Source: Klebsiella pneumoniae (GTDB lineage Bacteria; Myxococcota_A; UBA796; SXON01). From it: a stretch of DNA of 33,329 nt. The notes beneath the pieces were generated by a model. It made no database searches, was not told where the DNA came from, and saw only the letters and a program-made list of their open reading frames with translations. The stretch is from contig CAMBIK010000013.1 in NCBI GenBank assembly GCA_945867435.1, forward strand, positions 1-33,329. The letters run 5' to 3'. Position 1 is the stretch's first letter, and every line of letters begins with the position of its first letter. Shown in pieces: positions 16,426 through 24,237 of this stretch. The position numbers were made by a program, and so were the translations under genes.

Positions 16426-17611
16426 CGTACTGCTGATGATCCTTCTCTCCGCCTGCAGCGGGGCACCCTCTACGAGCGTGGACCCGCCTGGGTCCGCAAG
16501 TCCGGTCAACGATACCGGCGAGGCCGCGGAGACCGCGGAGACCGCGGAAACGGGCGAAACCGGGGACACCGAATCCCACCTCGGTCTGCCCTGTGTCGAG
16601 GGCGAAACCACATGCGGTGCCGGCGCGGCGTGTTGCACCGCTTGCTGCGCGGGAGACGAAGTGCCGGTCTGCACGGCCGTCGATGAGTTTGGCGGCTGCC
16701 CAATGCCCGACCTGTCCCTCGATCTTGCGTCGATGGCCGCAACGGTCGACATTCAGGATGTGCCGTTCGCCGATGAGTCTTGCGCGATGCTGGAAGGCTG
16801 CGTTGATGCCCCCGGCGTGCGCCGCGTGCTGCGCTTCACCACCACGACGCCCAACACCGGCACCGACGACGTGTTCTTCGGCGATGTGACTCGCAACGAA
16901 GACTTCGAATACTCGGAATGTCACGAGCACACCCACTTCAGCGCCTACGCCGATTATGCGCTGCTGGCTGCCGATGGAACCACGGCGGCCACGGGTCACA
17001 AGCAAGCCTTCTGCCTGATGGACAACGCCAACTGGGGAAGCCCGCAGGGAGCGCGCTACACCTGCGACTTCCAGGGGATCAGCGTGGGCTGGGCCGACAG
17101 CTACGCCTCTTGGCTGGACTGCCAGTGGATCGATATAACTGATGTTCAAGCTGGAGATTACACGCTTCGCGTAACCATCAACCCCGACGAAAGCCTCCCC
17201 GAGCTCGACTACACCAACAACGCGGCGGAAGTGGCGGTCACCATCGCCGAGCACGAATCGCTCCCGCCCGTGACCGACGCGTGCCCCGGGTTGGCCTACG
17301 GGGAATACCGTGACTGCGGTTGGGCGGTCTCCTCATCGGCCACCTGTGCGCCCGGCGCGACCGTGGAAGTGAGCTGCGACACCACCTGCCTCGGCGCCTG
17401 CGTGGGCGACCCGGTCTTGCGGGTGTGCGAGGGGACCGACAACGCGTGCCTGGCCATCGAAGCGCTCGGCGCGAATGACCGGGCGGAATGCGGGTCGTGG
17501 TGCCCCGCCGTGAACGTGGTGTGCCCGGACAGCGGCCTGCTTACCGCCCTCACGGCGGGCTGGTCCACCGACATCCCCGGCGAATGCACGATTTCCGTCA
17601 CTCCGCTGTGA
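16406..17611 (+). CDS. Lysyl-oxidase-like lipoprotein
   Basis: Predicted exported lipoprotein, 401 residues, with a lipobox ending at Cys 17 (LLSAC), an ETAETAETGETGD linker, a Cys-rich segment (63-98) and a lysyl oxidase domain (about 105-280). The copper site CHEHTH has three His (173, 175, 177) like CHQHYH of animal LOX. Lys 199 in GHKQAFCL and Tyr 233 in WADSYASWLDCQW match the two residues that form the lysine tyrosylquinone cofactor, and DCQWIDITDVQAGDY and LPELDYTNN are also diagnostic. Family enzymes deaminate lysine side chains oxidatively; the substrate here is unknown. A second Cys-rich region (290-401) follows, without a recognised family. The stop overlaps the next start by four bases (GTGA). 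Confidence 0.88.
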   Translation: MPSLPANVLLMILLSACSGAPSTSVDPPGSASPVNDTGEAAETAETAETGETGDTESHLGLPCVEGETTCGAGAACCTACCAGDEVPVCTAVDEFGGCPMPDLSLDLASMAATVDIQDVPFADESCAMLEGCVDAPGVRRVLRFTTTTPNTGTDDVFFGDVTRNEDFEYSECHEHTHFSAYADYALLAADGTTAATGHKQAFCLMDNANWGSPQGARYTCDFQGISVGWADSYASWLDCQWIDITDVQAGDYTLRVTINPDESLPELDYTNNAAEVAVTIAEHESLPPVTDACPGLAYGEYRDCGWAVSSSATCAPGATVEVSCDTTCLGACVGDPVLRVCEGTDNACLAIEALGANDRAECGSWCPAVNVVCPDSGLLTALTAGWSTDIPGECTISVTPL

Positions 17612-20600
17612 TCCGCCCACCCGAACGGGGATGGACCTGGCGCCGGGACTCACAAGGGCGCGCTGAGCAGGTGATCCACCACGGCCACGCTGGCCGGATC
17701 GAAGTCCTGGGCCCCGCTGGGGGCGCGTTGCCGTGGGCAGCCTTCCTGGCCGCCGCACGCAGCGCCGCGGAGGCCGGGGCTCCTTCCGGCTCCACGGTTC
17801 GCATCGGGGCCGAGGATCACCGCGCCTGGAAGACCCCCGCCGGTCGCCCCCCGTTGTCTGGCGCCCCCATTCGTCGAGTTTTGTTCTTCGAATCCCTGAT
17901 GAACGCCGAAATGCCCCACAACGACGGGGAGCTGAGCCAGGGCGTATTGCACATGGTTTCGGCCCTGCGCGGGATGCCGGTGGAGGTGGTGCTCGCCAAC
18001 GTAAAGATGGCGATCGTCGGCGTAGACCGACCGGTAGAGGGCCTCGATAGTCTGGAGGCTGCGCTCGCCGGACCCCCGATCGAACTTGTTTGCATCACGT
18101 TGCTTGAAGGGTACTGGGAAGGCGTGATCTCGCTCGTCCGGGCGGTGCGGGAGCTGGGATGTCGCGCGCACATTGCGGTCGGTGGCGTCATGCCTTCGCT
18201 GGCGCCCGATGCGGTTGCGGCCCACCTGCCCGATGTGACCTTCGTGTGCCGGGGAGCGGGCGAGGTTTTCCTCCCGAAGCTCGCGGCGATTCTGGGCGAG
18301 GGTGCGAACATCGATACCCCACTGTCGGAGGCGCAGGTGGGGGCCCTTTTGCCTCTGGATGGCCTGTACGTTCGCGATGCCGCGGGGAACAGGTTGATCG
18401 CGGCGAACACCGCAGCCGTCGTGGAAGTGGCGGATCTTGACGCCACGCCGCTCGACCTGCGCTTCCTCCAGGCTCGCCACTTCGCCACCGGGGTGGAGAT
18501 CGCCTCGTCGCGCGGGTGCATCCACCGATGCGTCTTCTGTTCCATCCTTGGCCGCGAGCGCTACCAGGCGCGGTCGGCCCCAGGGATCCTGGCGTTGCTC
18601 GAAGCCTATGACGCCCGACTTCACGAGGTGTTCGGGGCGGATGTGCCCCGCACCGCCCGCCGGGTTCACTTTTCCGACGACGACTTTGCGTGTGACCGAG
18701 ACCGGGCACGCGATGTTTTCCGAGGCATTCCGCACACGCCCTTTCGGCTTGCGTCGGTCCAGGTGTCCATCGCAGACCTGTGCCTGAAGGAACAAGGCAC
18801 CCCCCTCCCCTCCCCCGACGCCGAGCTACTCAACAGCATCCGGCCCGAGTGCTTCGACGACGCCAGCCGGCCCATTGCCACCGCAGACTTCATCGCGGAC
18901 CACCGTTCTCGGCGTTGGTCAAGCTACCTTCAGGTTGGCGTGGAGAGCTTTTCCGATACGGAGCTGGTGCGCCTTGGCAAGGGCTACCGTCGTGAGCACG
19001 TCCGTGCGATCGTGGCGGATCTGGCCCGCCGCGAGCTTCACCACGACGCCTACTTCATTCTGTGCAATCGCCAGACTACGTTTGCCGATCTCATCGAGGT
19101 GCTCGACGAGGTAGTGCGACAAAAAACGCTTCACCCTCGATTCTTCCACATCCGCTTCCCGGTCGTGCCCCGTCTGGTCAGCTACGCCACCAGCGCAAGC
19201 TGGCGGAGACTTGTGCGTCAGGGCGATAATGAGGCATTTTCGCTCCGCGATACGCTTACCCAACCAGAATATCCAGACTACGATTATCCGCTGGTGGATC
19301 ACGATGTGCCGCGGGATACCCACGTTCGCGACTTCGTGGATGCATCCCTGTTCACAGACGACGACCTCTACGCCGGCACCTACACGCGGTTGCGGGAACG
19401 CCTGGTGGCGCGATGGGCCGCGACCCCCGATCCCGATACGGAGTTTGCCGCTCGCATGGTAGATGATCGTCCGCGAAGGCGCCTGTTCGAGCTGCTTGAT
19501 TTGGCGCGGCGAGCGGGGCACCGGGAAGGCTGGGGACCGCCGGAAGGCGAACCCGCCCCCCATCCGGCTCGTCTCCAAGCCACGCCCGCCATGCGCGATG
19601 CGGTGACCGGACAGGCGGACCGGCTTCGCGATCTGTGTGACACCCGCTTTGGGCCCACGAAGGGGTGGCTGCCCGCCTTTCAGCGGTACGCGATGGGCGG
19701 CACCACGCGGCTCGTGGTCATTCCCACGTGGCAATGCGAGCTCCGCTGCAACTACTGCTACATCCCGAAACAGGATGGCAGAGTAATGACGGCGGCCACC
19801 ATGAACCGGGCGATTGACCTGCTCTGTTCCAGCGAACGCCGCGACCTCACGCTCCAGTTCTTCGGCGGCGAGGCGCTGATGGAATGGGGTCTGGTGCAAC
19901 ACGCCATCGAGGCGGGCGCCAAACGTGCGACCCAACACGGAAAGCACCTGGATTTCGTGCTCTCCAGCAACGGGTGGACCCTCGACGAGGCCAAGCTCGA
20001 TTGGCTACGCGACCGTTCGGTGCGCCTGGAGCTGTCCATGGATGGCGACCCGGAAACCCAGCGTCGGTTCCGACCGGCCGCCAAGGCCGGGCAGGACTCC
20101 TATGAGAACGGGATCGGTCCAAGGGTGGCCGCCATCGTGGCGTCTGGGATTCCGTATGACGTGATCATGGTCGTACACCCGGAGCTGGTCGGGCGGCTCG
20201 CCCACAACTACCAACACATCGCAGAGCTTGGCTTTCAACGGGTGCAGATCAACTTCGCCCTCGGCAAGACCTGGTCGTCCGAGCAGCGCAAGCGGCTGGC
20301 GGAAGAGCTGTTCTCACTCTCGAACTTCCTTATGGCGCGTCCCGACATCACGCTGGTCAACGCCGAGAACACACCGATGCCCATGCGTCTCAACGCGGAG
20401 ATCACCGTGGATTGGGACGGCACGGTGTACGGTGGAAACGCATTTCTCCATGAAACCGAGCACAAAGACCGTTTCCGCCGGGGCCACCTCGACGACCTCG
20501 GCAACTTCGACCGCTATTGGATGGATGCCCCGAGCAACGCCGAGCTGGTCGATTGGAGCTACGGCAAGGTCGTCACCGCGAACAACCTCGCCGTAGGTGC

Positions 20601-20652
20601 CGTGATGACCGACTTCTTGAAGTGGTGGCGCGCCCACCGGGCCGCCCATTGA
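17608..20652 (+). CDS. Tandem radical SAM protein with B12-binding-like N-terminal region
   Basis: Predicted cytoplasmic protein of 1014 residues with two radical SAM domains. Residues about 85-235 look like the Rossmann-type region of B12-binding radical SAM proteins (HIAVGGVMPSLAPDAV, FVCRGAGEVFLPKL), without a clear DxHxxG motif. The first cluster motif is SSRGCIHRCVFCSI (Cys 304, 308, 311). The second is PTWQCELRCNYCYIP (Cys 710, 714, 717), with FFGGEALME and LELSMDGD as in SPASM-type maturases. The C-terminal VDWDGTVYGGN resembles a SPASM segment, but there is no Cys after residue 740. The ORF track begins at 17488 inside the upstream gene; the GTG at 17608 overlaps its stop (GTGA) and is preferred. 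Substrate unknown; peptide or protein modification is a guess from the second domain. Confidence 0.82.
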   Translation: MIRPPERGWTWRRDSQGRAEQVIHHGHAGRIEVLGPAGGALPWAAFLAAARSAAEAGAPSGSTVRIGAEDHRAWKTPAGRPPLSGAPIRRVLFFESLMNAEMPHNDGELSQGVLHMVSALRGMPVEVVLANVKMAIVGVDRPVEGLDSLEAALAGPPIELVCITLLEGYWEGVISLVRAVRELGCRAHIAVGGVMPSLAPDAVAAHLPDVTFVCRGAGEVFLPKLAAILGEGANIDTPLSEAQVGALLPLDGLYVRDAAGNRLIAANTAAVVEVADLDATPLDLRFLQARHFATGVEIASSRGCIHRCVFCSILGRERYQARSAPGILALLEAYDARLHEVFGADVPRTARRVHFSDDDFACDRDRARDVFRGIPHTPFRLASVQVSIADLCLKEQGTPLPSPDAELLNSIRPECFDDASRPIATADFIADHRSRRWSSYLQVGVESFSDTELVRLGKGYRREHVRAIVADLARRELHHDAYFILCNRQTTFADLIEVLDEVVRQKTLHPRFFHIRFPVVPRLVSYATSASWRRLVRQGDNEAFSLRDTLTQPEYPDYDYPLVDHDVPRDTHVRDFVDASLFTDDDLYAGTYTRLRERLVARWAATPDPDTEFAARMVDDRPRRRLFELLDLARRAGHREGWGPPEGEPAPHPARLQATPAMRDAVTGQADRLRDLCDTRFGPTKGWLPAFQRYAMGGTTRLVVIPTWQCELRCNYCYIPKQDGRVMTAATMNRAIDLLCSSERRDLTLQFFGGEALMEWGLVQHAIEAGAKRATQHGKHLDFVLSSNGWTLDEAKLDWLRDRSVRLELSMDGDPETQRRFRPAAKAGQDSYENGIGPRVAAIVASGIPYDVIMVVHPELVGRLAHNYQHIAELGFQRVQINFALGKTWSSEQRKRLAEELFSLSNFLMARPDITLVNAENTPMPMRLNAEITVDWDGTVYGGNAFLHETEHKDRFRRGHLDDLGNFDRYWMDAPSNAELVDWSYGKVVTANNLAVGAVMTDFLKWWRAHRAAH

Positions 20653-21251
20653 AGGGCTGGTTCGGCGTTGTCAGCGCCATCTTCGCCAACGCAGGCCCGT
20701 TGCTGGTGTTCTACGCCGTGGACTGGGGTTGGGGCCTGAAGCCGGCCATCGTGGCCTGCGCGGTGTTCGCCATCTCCCAGGTCGCGTGGCGCTTCTGGCG
20801 CAAGGAGCCCCTGACCTTCCTGTTCAAGCTCACCGCAACCACGACGGTGTGCTTGGGCCTGCTCGACATCTTCCTCGCGAATCCTACCTTTTTCAGCTAC
20901 GAAGCCTCGATCACCAATGCGGGGTTCGGGGCTTGGTTTGCGTGGATGATGGTGAAGGGGGCGGGCCCGTTCGTGGACGAAGTGGTCAAGCAGTCGCCTC
21001 AGATTTTGGAAACCGTAGAGGGAGGCCGCGAAGGCGTGGAAGGACTGATGCGGGTGCTGCTGGCGATCGTGGTTGCGTACCATGTGGTCACCGCTGCGGC
21101 GTACCTCTGGATCGCTTCCCGCTACACGGTGGCACAGGCGGTGGGTATCCGAGCCCTCTTCGGGACGGCGTCGCTGATTCCATTCCTCGCGTGCGTGTAT
21201 TTTGGCCTGCACCCGCTGCACGACTGGGCAAAGCGGCGCGACTGGGTCTGA
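20649..21251 (+). CDS. Multi-pass membrane protein, YciB/septation-protein-A-like
   Basis: Predicted inner-membrane protein of 200 residues. The ORF track starts at 20517 inside the radical SAM gene; the TTG at 20649 overlaps that gene's TGA by four bases (TTGA) and begins directly before the first helix (MKGWFGVVSAIFANAGPLL). About six hydrophobic segments are visible: roughly 6-23, 29-47, 55-76, 86-103, 133-155 and 165-186. The order of the first segments, including AISQVAWRFWRKEPLTFLFK, resembles YciB (IspA/IspZ family), an inner-membrane protein linked to cell-envelope synthesis. The match is by eye and the middle loop (104-130, acidic) is not typical. Its coupling to the radical SAM gene suggests a shared role. 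Confidence 0.6.
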   Translation: MKGWFGVVSAIFANAGPLLVFYAVDWGWGLKPAIVACAVFAISQVAWRFWRKEPLTFLFKLTATTTVCLGLLDIFLANPTFFSYEASITNAGFGAWFAWMMVKGAGPFVDEVVKQSPQILETVEGGREGVEGLMRVLLAIVVAYHVVTAAAYLWIASRYTVAQAVGIRALFGTASLIPFLACVYFGLHPLHDWAKRRDWV

Positions 21252-21608
21252 AGCAGACTGCACGCGGGCGAGAACACGGTCAAGGTCGCCGACGACCCAC
21301 CCTCGATCACGGCGGTCACCCCGATACCCGGTTCGGAGTTCGACCCGCCCGTACCCGTCCAGTTCTGCTTCGCCGTCGCAGACAATTCCGCCGACACCGC
21401 CCTCCGGATCGTGGCTCAATCCGACATAGATGAACACGATGCCTTGGCCATGACCGACGGCGCCTCCGGGTACAGTTGCGGCGGCACTTCCGCCAGAGAC
21501 GATTACCGCTGGTTCTACTGAATGCCCGATGGCACGGCCGATGGCGATGGCTGGACCACCGACTGCGGCGATACCGGCGACGCCGATGCGAGCGTGTACC
21601 CGTTCTGA
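21252..21608 (+). pseudogene. Decayed fragment of an exported Asp-rich repeat protein
   Basis: This gap of almost 390 bp has no intact gene but keeps strong coding character in one frame. Directly after the YciB-like stop the frame reads on as LHAGENTVKVADDPPSITAV, later CGGTSARDDYRWFY, then TGA (21519-21521), an adjacent ATG and MPDGTADGDGWTTDC up to YPF and TGA (21606-21608). The end resembles the DGDGW-TTDC-DADASVYP pattern of MopE-like exported proteins. No start codon or signal peptide remains. I interpret it as the 3' remnant of a deleted gene. A recoded TGA is less likely, since TGA ends many intact genes here. Confidence 0.65.
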
Positions 21609-21627
21609 CGCCGAGCGGGAGCCATGG

Positions 21628-21633
21628 TAGGAT
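21628..21633 (+). promoter_or_regulatory. Candidate extended -10 for a leaderless transcript of the subtilisin-like gene
   Basis: ATGGTAGGAT contains TG-n-TAGGAT; with the hexamer at -12 to -7, +1 coincides with the A of the ATG at 21640, as for the MopE-like gene. CTGACG at 21605-21610, spaced 17 bases upstream, is a fair -35 (4 of 6). Inference only. Confidence 0.35.
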
Positions 21634-21639
21634 GGCTCC

Positions 21640-23397
21640 ATGAGCTGCTTCCGACGGCGCGTGGGCATGGGTATGTGCTTGCTGGCCGTTGCGGCGGCTC
21701 CTTTGGAAGCAACCGCGGCCCCGACCCTCGGCACGCCGCCGGGGTGGCGATCATGGACCGCGGCACTTTCCACGGAAGACGACGTGGTCGCCGGTGAGTT
21801 CCTCGTTCACTTCCGTCCGGACCAGGTGCCTGGCTTGCGAGCCAGCGGCGGTCGCTTTCTGGGTGCTTCGCCCTCGCTGGCGGCCCGTCTGGAGCTCGCG
21901 GGCGTGGCCTCGCCCCGACCGCTCATGCGCTCGTCTCCGGCGCGGCTGAACGGTCCCGGCCTGCGACTCGCATCCACGTTTGTGGTGCGCTCTGACCGTT
22001 CGCTCGCGGAGCTACGCGCGACCCTCGAAGACAGCGGTGCCATCGAGTCGATCGAACCCTTGGGGCGGATGCGCGCCCTCGCGCAACCCAACGACACCTG
22101 GTATCCGTTTCAGTGGAACATGATGGCCCTGGACGTGCCCGCCGCGCGGGACCTCGCGGATGCCACGGGCGTCGTGGTTGCGGTTATCGATAGCGGGGTG
22201 ACCCCCGGCGGGGCCGACGGCCTGGTCCACCTGCTTATCGGCTACGATTTCATCGGGGAAGACGACGAAGCCTCCGACGACGACGCAATGGTCTCCGGTC
22301 TCGCGCACGGCACGCATGTCGCTGGCACGATCGCGCAAACCACCGACAACATCGAGGGCGTGGTGGGGATCGCGCCGGGCGCATCGATCCTGCCCGTTCG
22401 GGTCCTGCATTACGACGAGCCCTCGGGGGCAGTGTGGGGAGACACCGGCGATATCGCTAACGGTATCGTGTGGGCCGTGGACCACGGCGCCCACATCATC
22501 AACATGAGCCTGGGTAGCCCCTCACGGTCGGATGCGGTGGCCGACGCCTGCGCCTACGCCTACGAGCACGACGTGCTGGTGATCGCCTCTTCCGGCAACG
22601 ACGGAAACCCTGCGGGCGTCCTCTACCCGGCCGCCCTCCCGACCGTTTTCGCGGTGGGCGCCGTGGGCAGCACGTCGGAAGTCGCGCCCTACTCCAACGG
22701 CGGCCCCGAGGTGGATCTCGTCGCCCCCGGCGGTGAAGCTTCCGAAGACCGGAACGGCGATGGCCACGACGATGGCATCGTGCAGGAGAGCGTCACCGAG
22801 AACGGTTGGCGCTATGTGTTCTCCGAGGGCACTTCCATGGCGGCCCCACATGTGGCCGGGGCAGCGGCCTTGCTTGTAGGTCGGGGGTGGACAAGCCCTC
22901 GCGCCATTGAGGAGGTGTTGATCCACACCGCAACCGACCTCTACGAGGCCGGTCACGACGATGCCTCGGGCTTTGGAGAGCTCAACCTTATGGCGGCGCT
23001 GGCGCTTCCTGTCGGCGAGGATTTGCTCGCCCAAGACGGGCCCGTCACCATCTCCAACGTCTCCGCCGACTACTCGACCGACGGCCGAGCGTGGGTGTCC
23101 TGGATCACGAACGTTGCCACCACGACGGTCGCGACCGGTTCGGATGTGAACGAGACCGACGAGCTTCCGGTCCACCTCCACCGCGTGCTCGTGAAAGGGC
23201 AGCCCGGGTTCGCCACGACCATCTCGGTGGCTTCGGTCTCGGCCGATGGCACCGAAGCGAAACGGGATGTGGATCTTGCGTTCCCGCTCCCCGAAAGCAA
23301 CCCCTTCGCGGGTTGCGCGGCGGGCGGCGGGGCCGCTTTCGTGGGGCTCCTGGGAGCGCAACGCGCCCGGCGGAGGCAGCAGCCCCGGAACGGATAG
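21640..23397 (+). CDS. Subtilisin-like (S8) serine protease with C-terminal anchor-like tail
   Basis: Predicted exported protease of 585 residues. A signal peptide (MSCFRRRVGMGMCLLAVAAA, probably cut near ATAAP) is followed by an inhibitor-like propeptide (about 45-145). The catalytic triad is complete: Asp 184 in VVAVIDSGV, His 223 in AHGTHVAGT and Ser 399 in GTSMAAPHVAG, with the oxyanion Asn 320 in ASSGNDG. RNGDGHDDG (371-379) could bind calcium. After a fibronectin-like stretch the C-terminus is GCAAGGGAAFVGLLGAQRAR followed by RR, a Cys, short hydrophobic stretch and Arg cluster that resembles MYXO-CTERM, though the hydrophobic part is weak. The gene ends three bases from the convergent hydrolase gene. 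Confidence 0.9.
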   Translation: MSCFRRRVGMGMCLLAVAAAPLEATAAPTLGTPPGWRSWTAALSTEDDVVAGEFLVHFRPDQVPGLRASGGRFLGASPSLAARLELAGVASPRPLMRSSPARLNGPGLRLASTFVVRSDRSLAELRATLEDSGAIESIEPLGRMRALAQPNDTWYPFQWNMMALDVPAARDLADATGVVVAVIDSGVTPGGADGLVHLLIGYDFIGEDDEASDDDAMVSGLAHGTHVAGTIAQTTDNIEGVVGIAPGASILPVRVLHYDEPSGAVWGDTGDIANGIVWAVDHGAHIINMSLGSPSRSDAVADACAYAYEHDVLVIASSGNDGNPAGVLYPAALPTVFAVGAVGSTSEVAPYSNGGPEVDLVAPGGEASEDRNGDGHDDGIVQESVTENGWRYVFSEGTSMAAPHVAGAAALLVGRGWTSPRAIEEVLIHTATDLYEAGHDDASGFGELNLMAALALPVGEDLLAQDGPVTISNVSADYSTDGRAWVSWITNVATTTVATGSDVNETDELPVHLHRVLVKGQPGFATTISVASVSADGTEAKRDVDLAFPLPESNPFAGCAAGGGAAFVGLLGAQRARRRQQPRNG

Positions 23398-23400
23398 ATC

Positions 23401-24225
23401 CTACCAGGTCTCCGTTCTCAGCCGCATCGGCGGCAGTGCCCCGCGCTGGCGACCCACATGCACCGCAACGTGCCCTTCCGCACCCCGATCGCGGAGCACC
23501 GCCATCGCGGATTCGAGAGCATGTTCCTCCGTGTTGTTCTGTTCCGATAGATGCGCGAGCACCAGCGTTTTCAGCCGTGCGGAGAAGCCATCCCCCAACA
23601 GCGAGGCCGCCTGCCGGTTGCTGAGGTGGCCGTGATTCCCCTTGATGCGTTGCTTTAGCCAATAGGGGTAGGGGCCATCGATCAGCATCGCTTCGTCGTG
23701 ATTGAACTCCAGCACCGCGAGGTCGCACCCGGCCAGCTTGTCGGCCACCAGCTTCGTGGGCCGACCCAGATCCGTGATCACTCCAACCGTGACACTGCCC
23801 AGGTGAACCCGCCACGCCACAGGCTCGGGCGTGTCGTGCGGGATGGGAAAGCATTCGGCCCGCAGGTGGTGAACGGCCACGGTATCGCCGGCTTCCACCA
23901 GCTCAATACCTTCCGGAACCGCCGCAGCCGGAAGTGCCCCGGCCGTACCGGCGGTCATGTAGAACGGAACGGGCTTTCCCCGCTTCGCCAGCGCACGCCC
24001 AAGCACGCCCGCAGCGGCAATGTGATCGCTGTGCTCGTGCGTGATGAGCACAGCATCGATGGGCGCATCCCCCAGGCCCATCTCGGCGAGCCGCACCATG
24101 ATCTGCTTCGTGGCAAGTCCGCAATCGATGAGGACGCCCGCGTGCCCATCGCCGACGTAGGTGCAGTTGCCCGCTGAGCCGGACGACAAAACGCACACCT
24201 GAACATCGCGCGCGAAGATGCCCAT
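23401..24225 (-). CDS. Metallo-beta-lactamase-fold hydrolase, YycJ/WalJ-like
   Basis: Predicted cytoplasmic metal-dependent hydrolase, 274 residues. The metal motif is ITHEHSDH (His 63, His 65, Asp 67, His 68), preceded by LSSGSAGNCTYV and VLIDCGLATKQI, which are characteristic of the YycJ branch of the family. Later His/Asp ligands appear in VITDLGRPT, EFNHDEAML and GNHGHLSN. YycJ relatives are thought to act on nucleic acids, and WalJ has been linked to cell-wall and DNA-replication coordination in Firmicutes; neither role can be transferred with certainty. It lies 12 bp downstream of the SH3-like gene on the same strand, so the two are probably cotranscribed. Confidence 0.88.
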   Translation of the reverse strand: MGIFARDVQVCVLSSGSAGNCTYVGDGHAGVLIDCGLATKQIMVRLAEMGLGDAPIDAVLITHEHSDHIAAAGVLGRALAKRGKPVPFYMTAGTAGALPAAAVPEGIELVEAGDTVAVHHLRAECFPIPHDTPEPVAWRVHLGSVTVGVITDLGRPTKLVADKLAGCDLAVLEFNHDEAMLIDGPYPYWLKQRIKGNHGHLSNRQAASLLGDGFSARLKTLVLAHLSEQNNTEEHALESAMAVLRDRGAEGHVAVHVGRQRGALPPMRLRTETW

Positions 24226-24237
24226 GTGACGAAAACG

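Noticed and set aside
17488-17607. Upstream extension of the tandem radical SAM ORF to the ATG at 17488
   Set aside because: It lies inside the lysyl-oxidase-like gene in another frame, is Arg/His/Pro-rich without domain character, and the GTG at 17608 gives a tidy 4-base overlap.
16406-21251. Ribosomally made peptide (RiPP) precursor for the radical SAM protein
   Set aside because: No short ORF with a leader/core pattern was found: the three genes overlap and the remnant after them lacks a start. The substrate could be encoded elsewhere.
21249-21608. Possible recoding of TGA (selenocysteine or read-through) joining the YciB-like gene to the remnant behind it
   Set aside because: TGA is the normal stop of many intact genes in the window, no SECIS-like hairpin was seen, and the sequence after the stop looks like part of a different exported protein.
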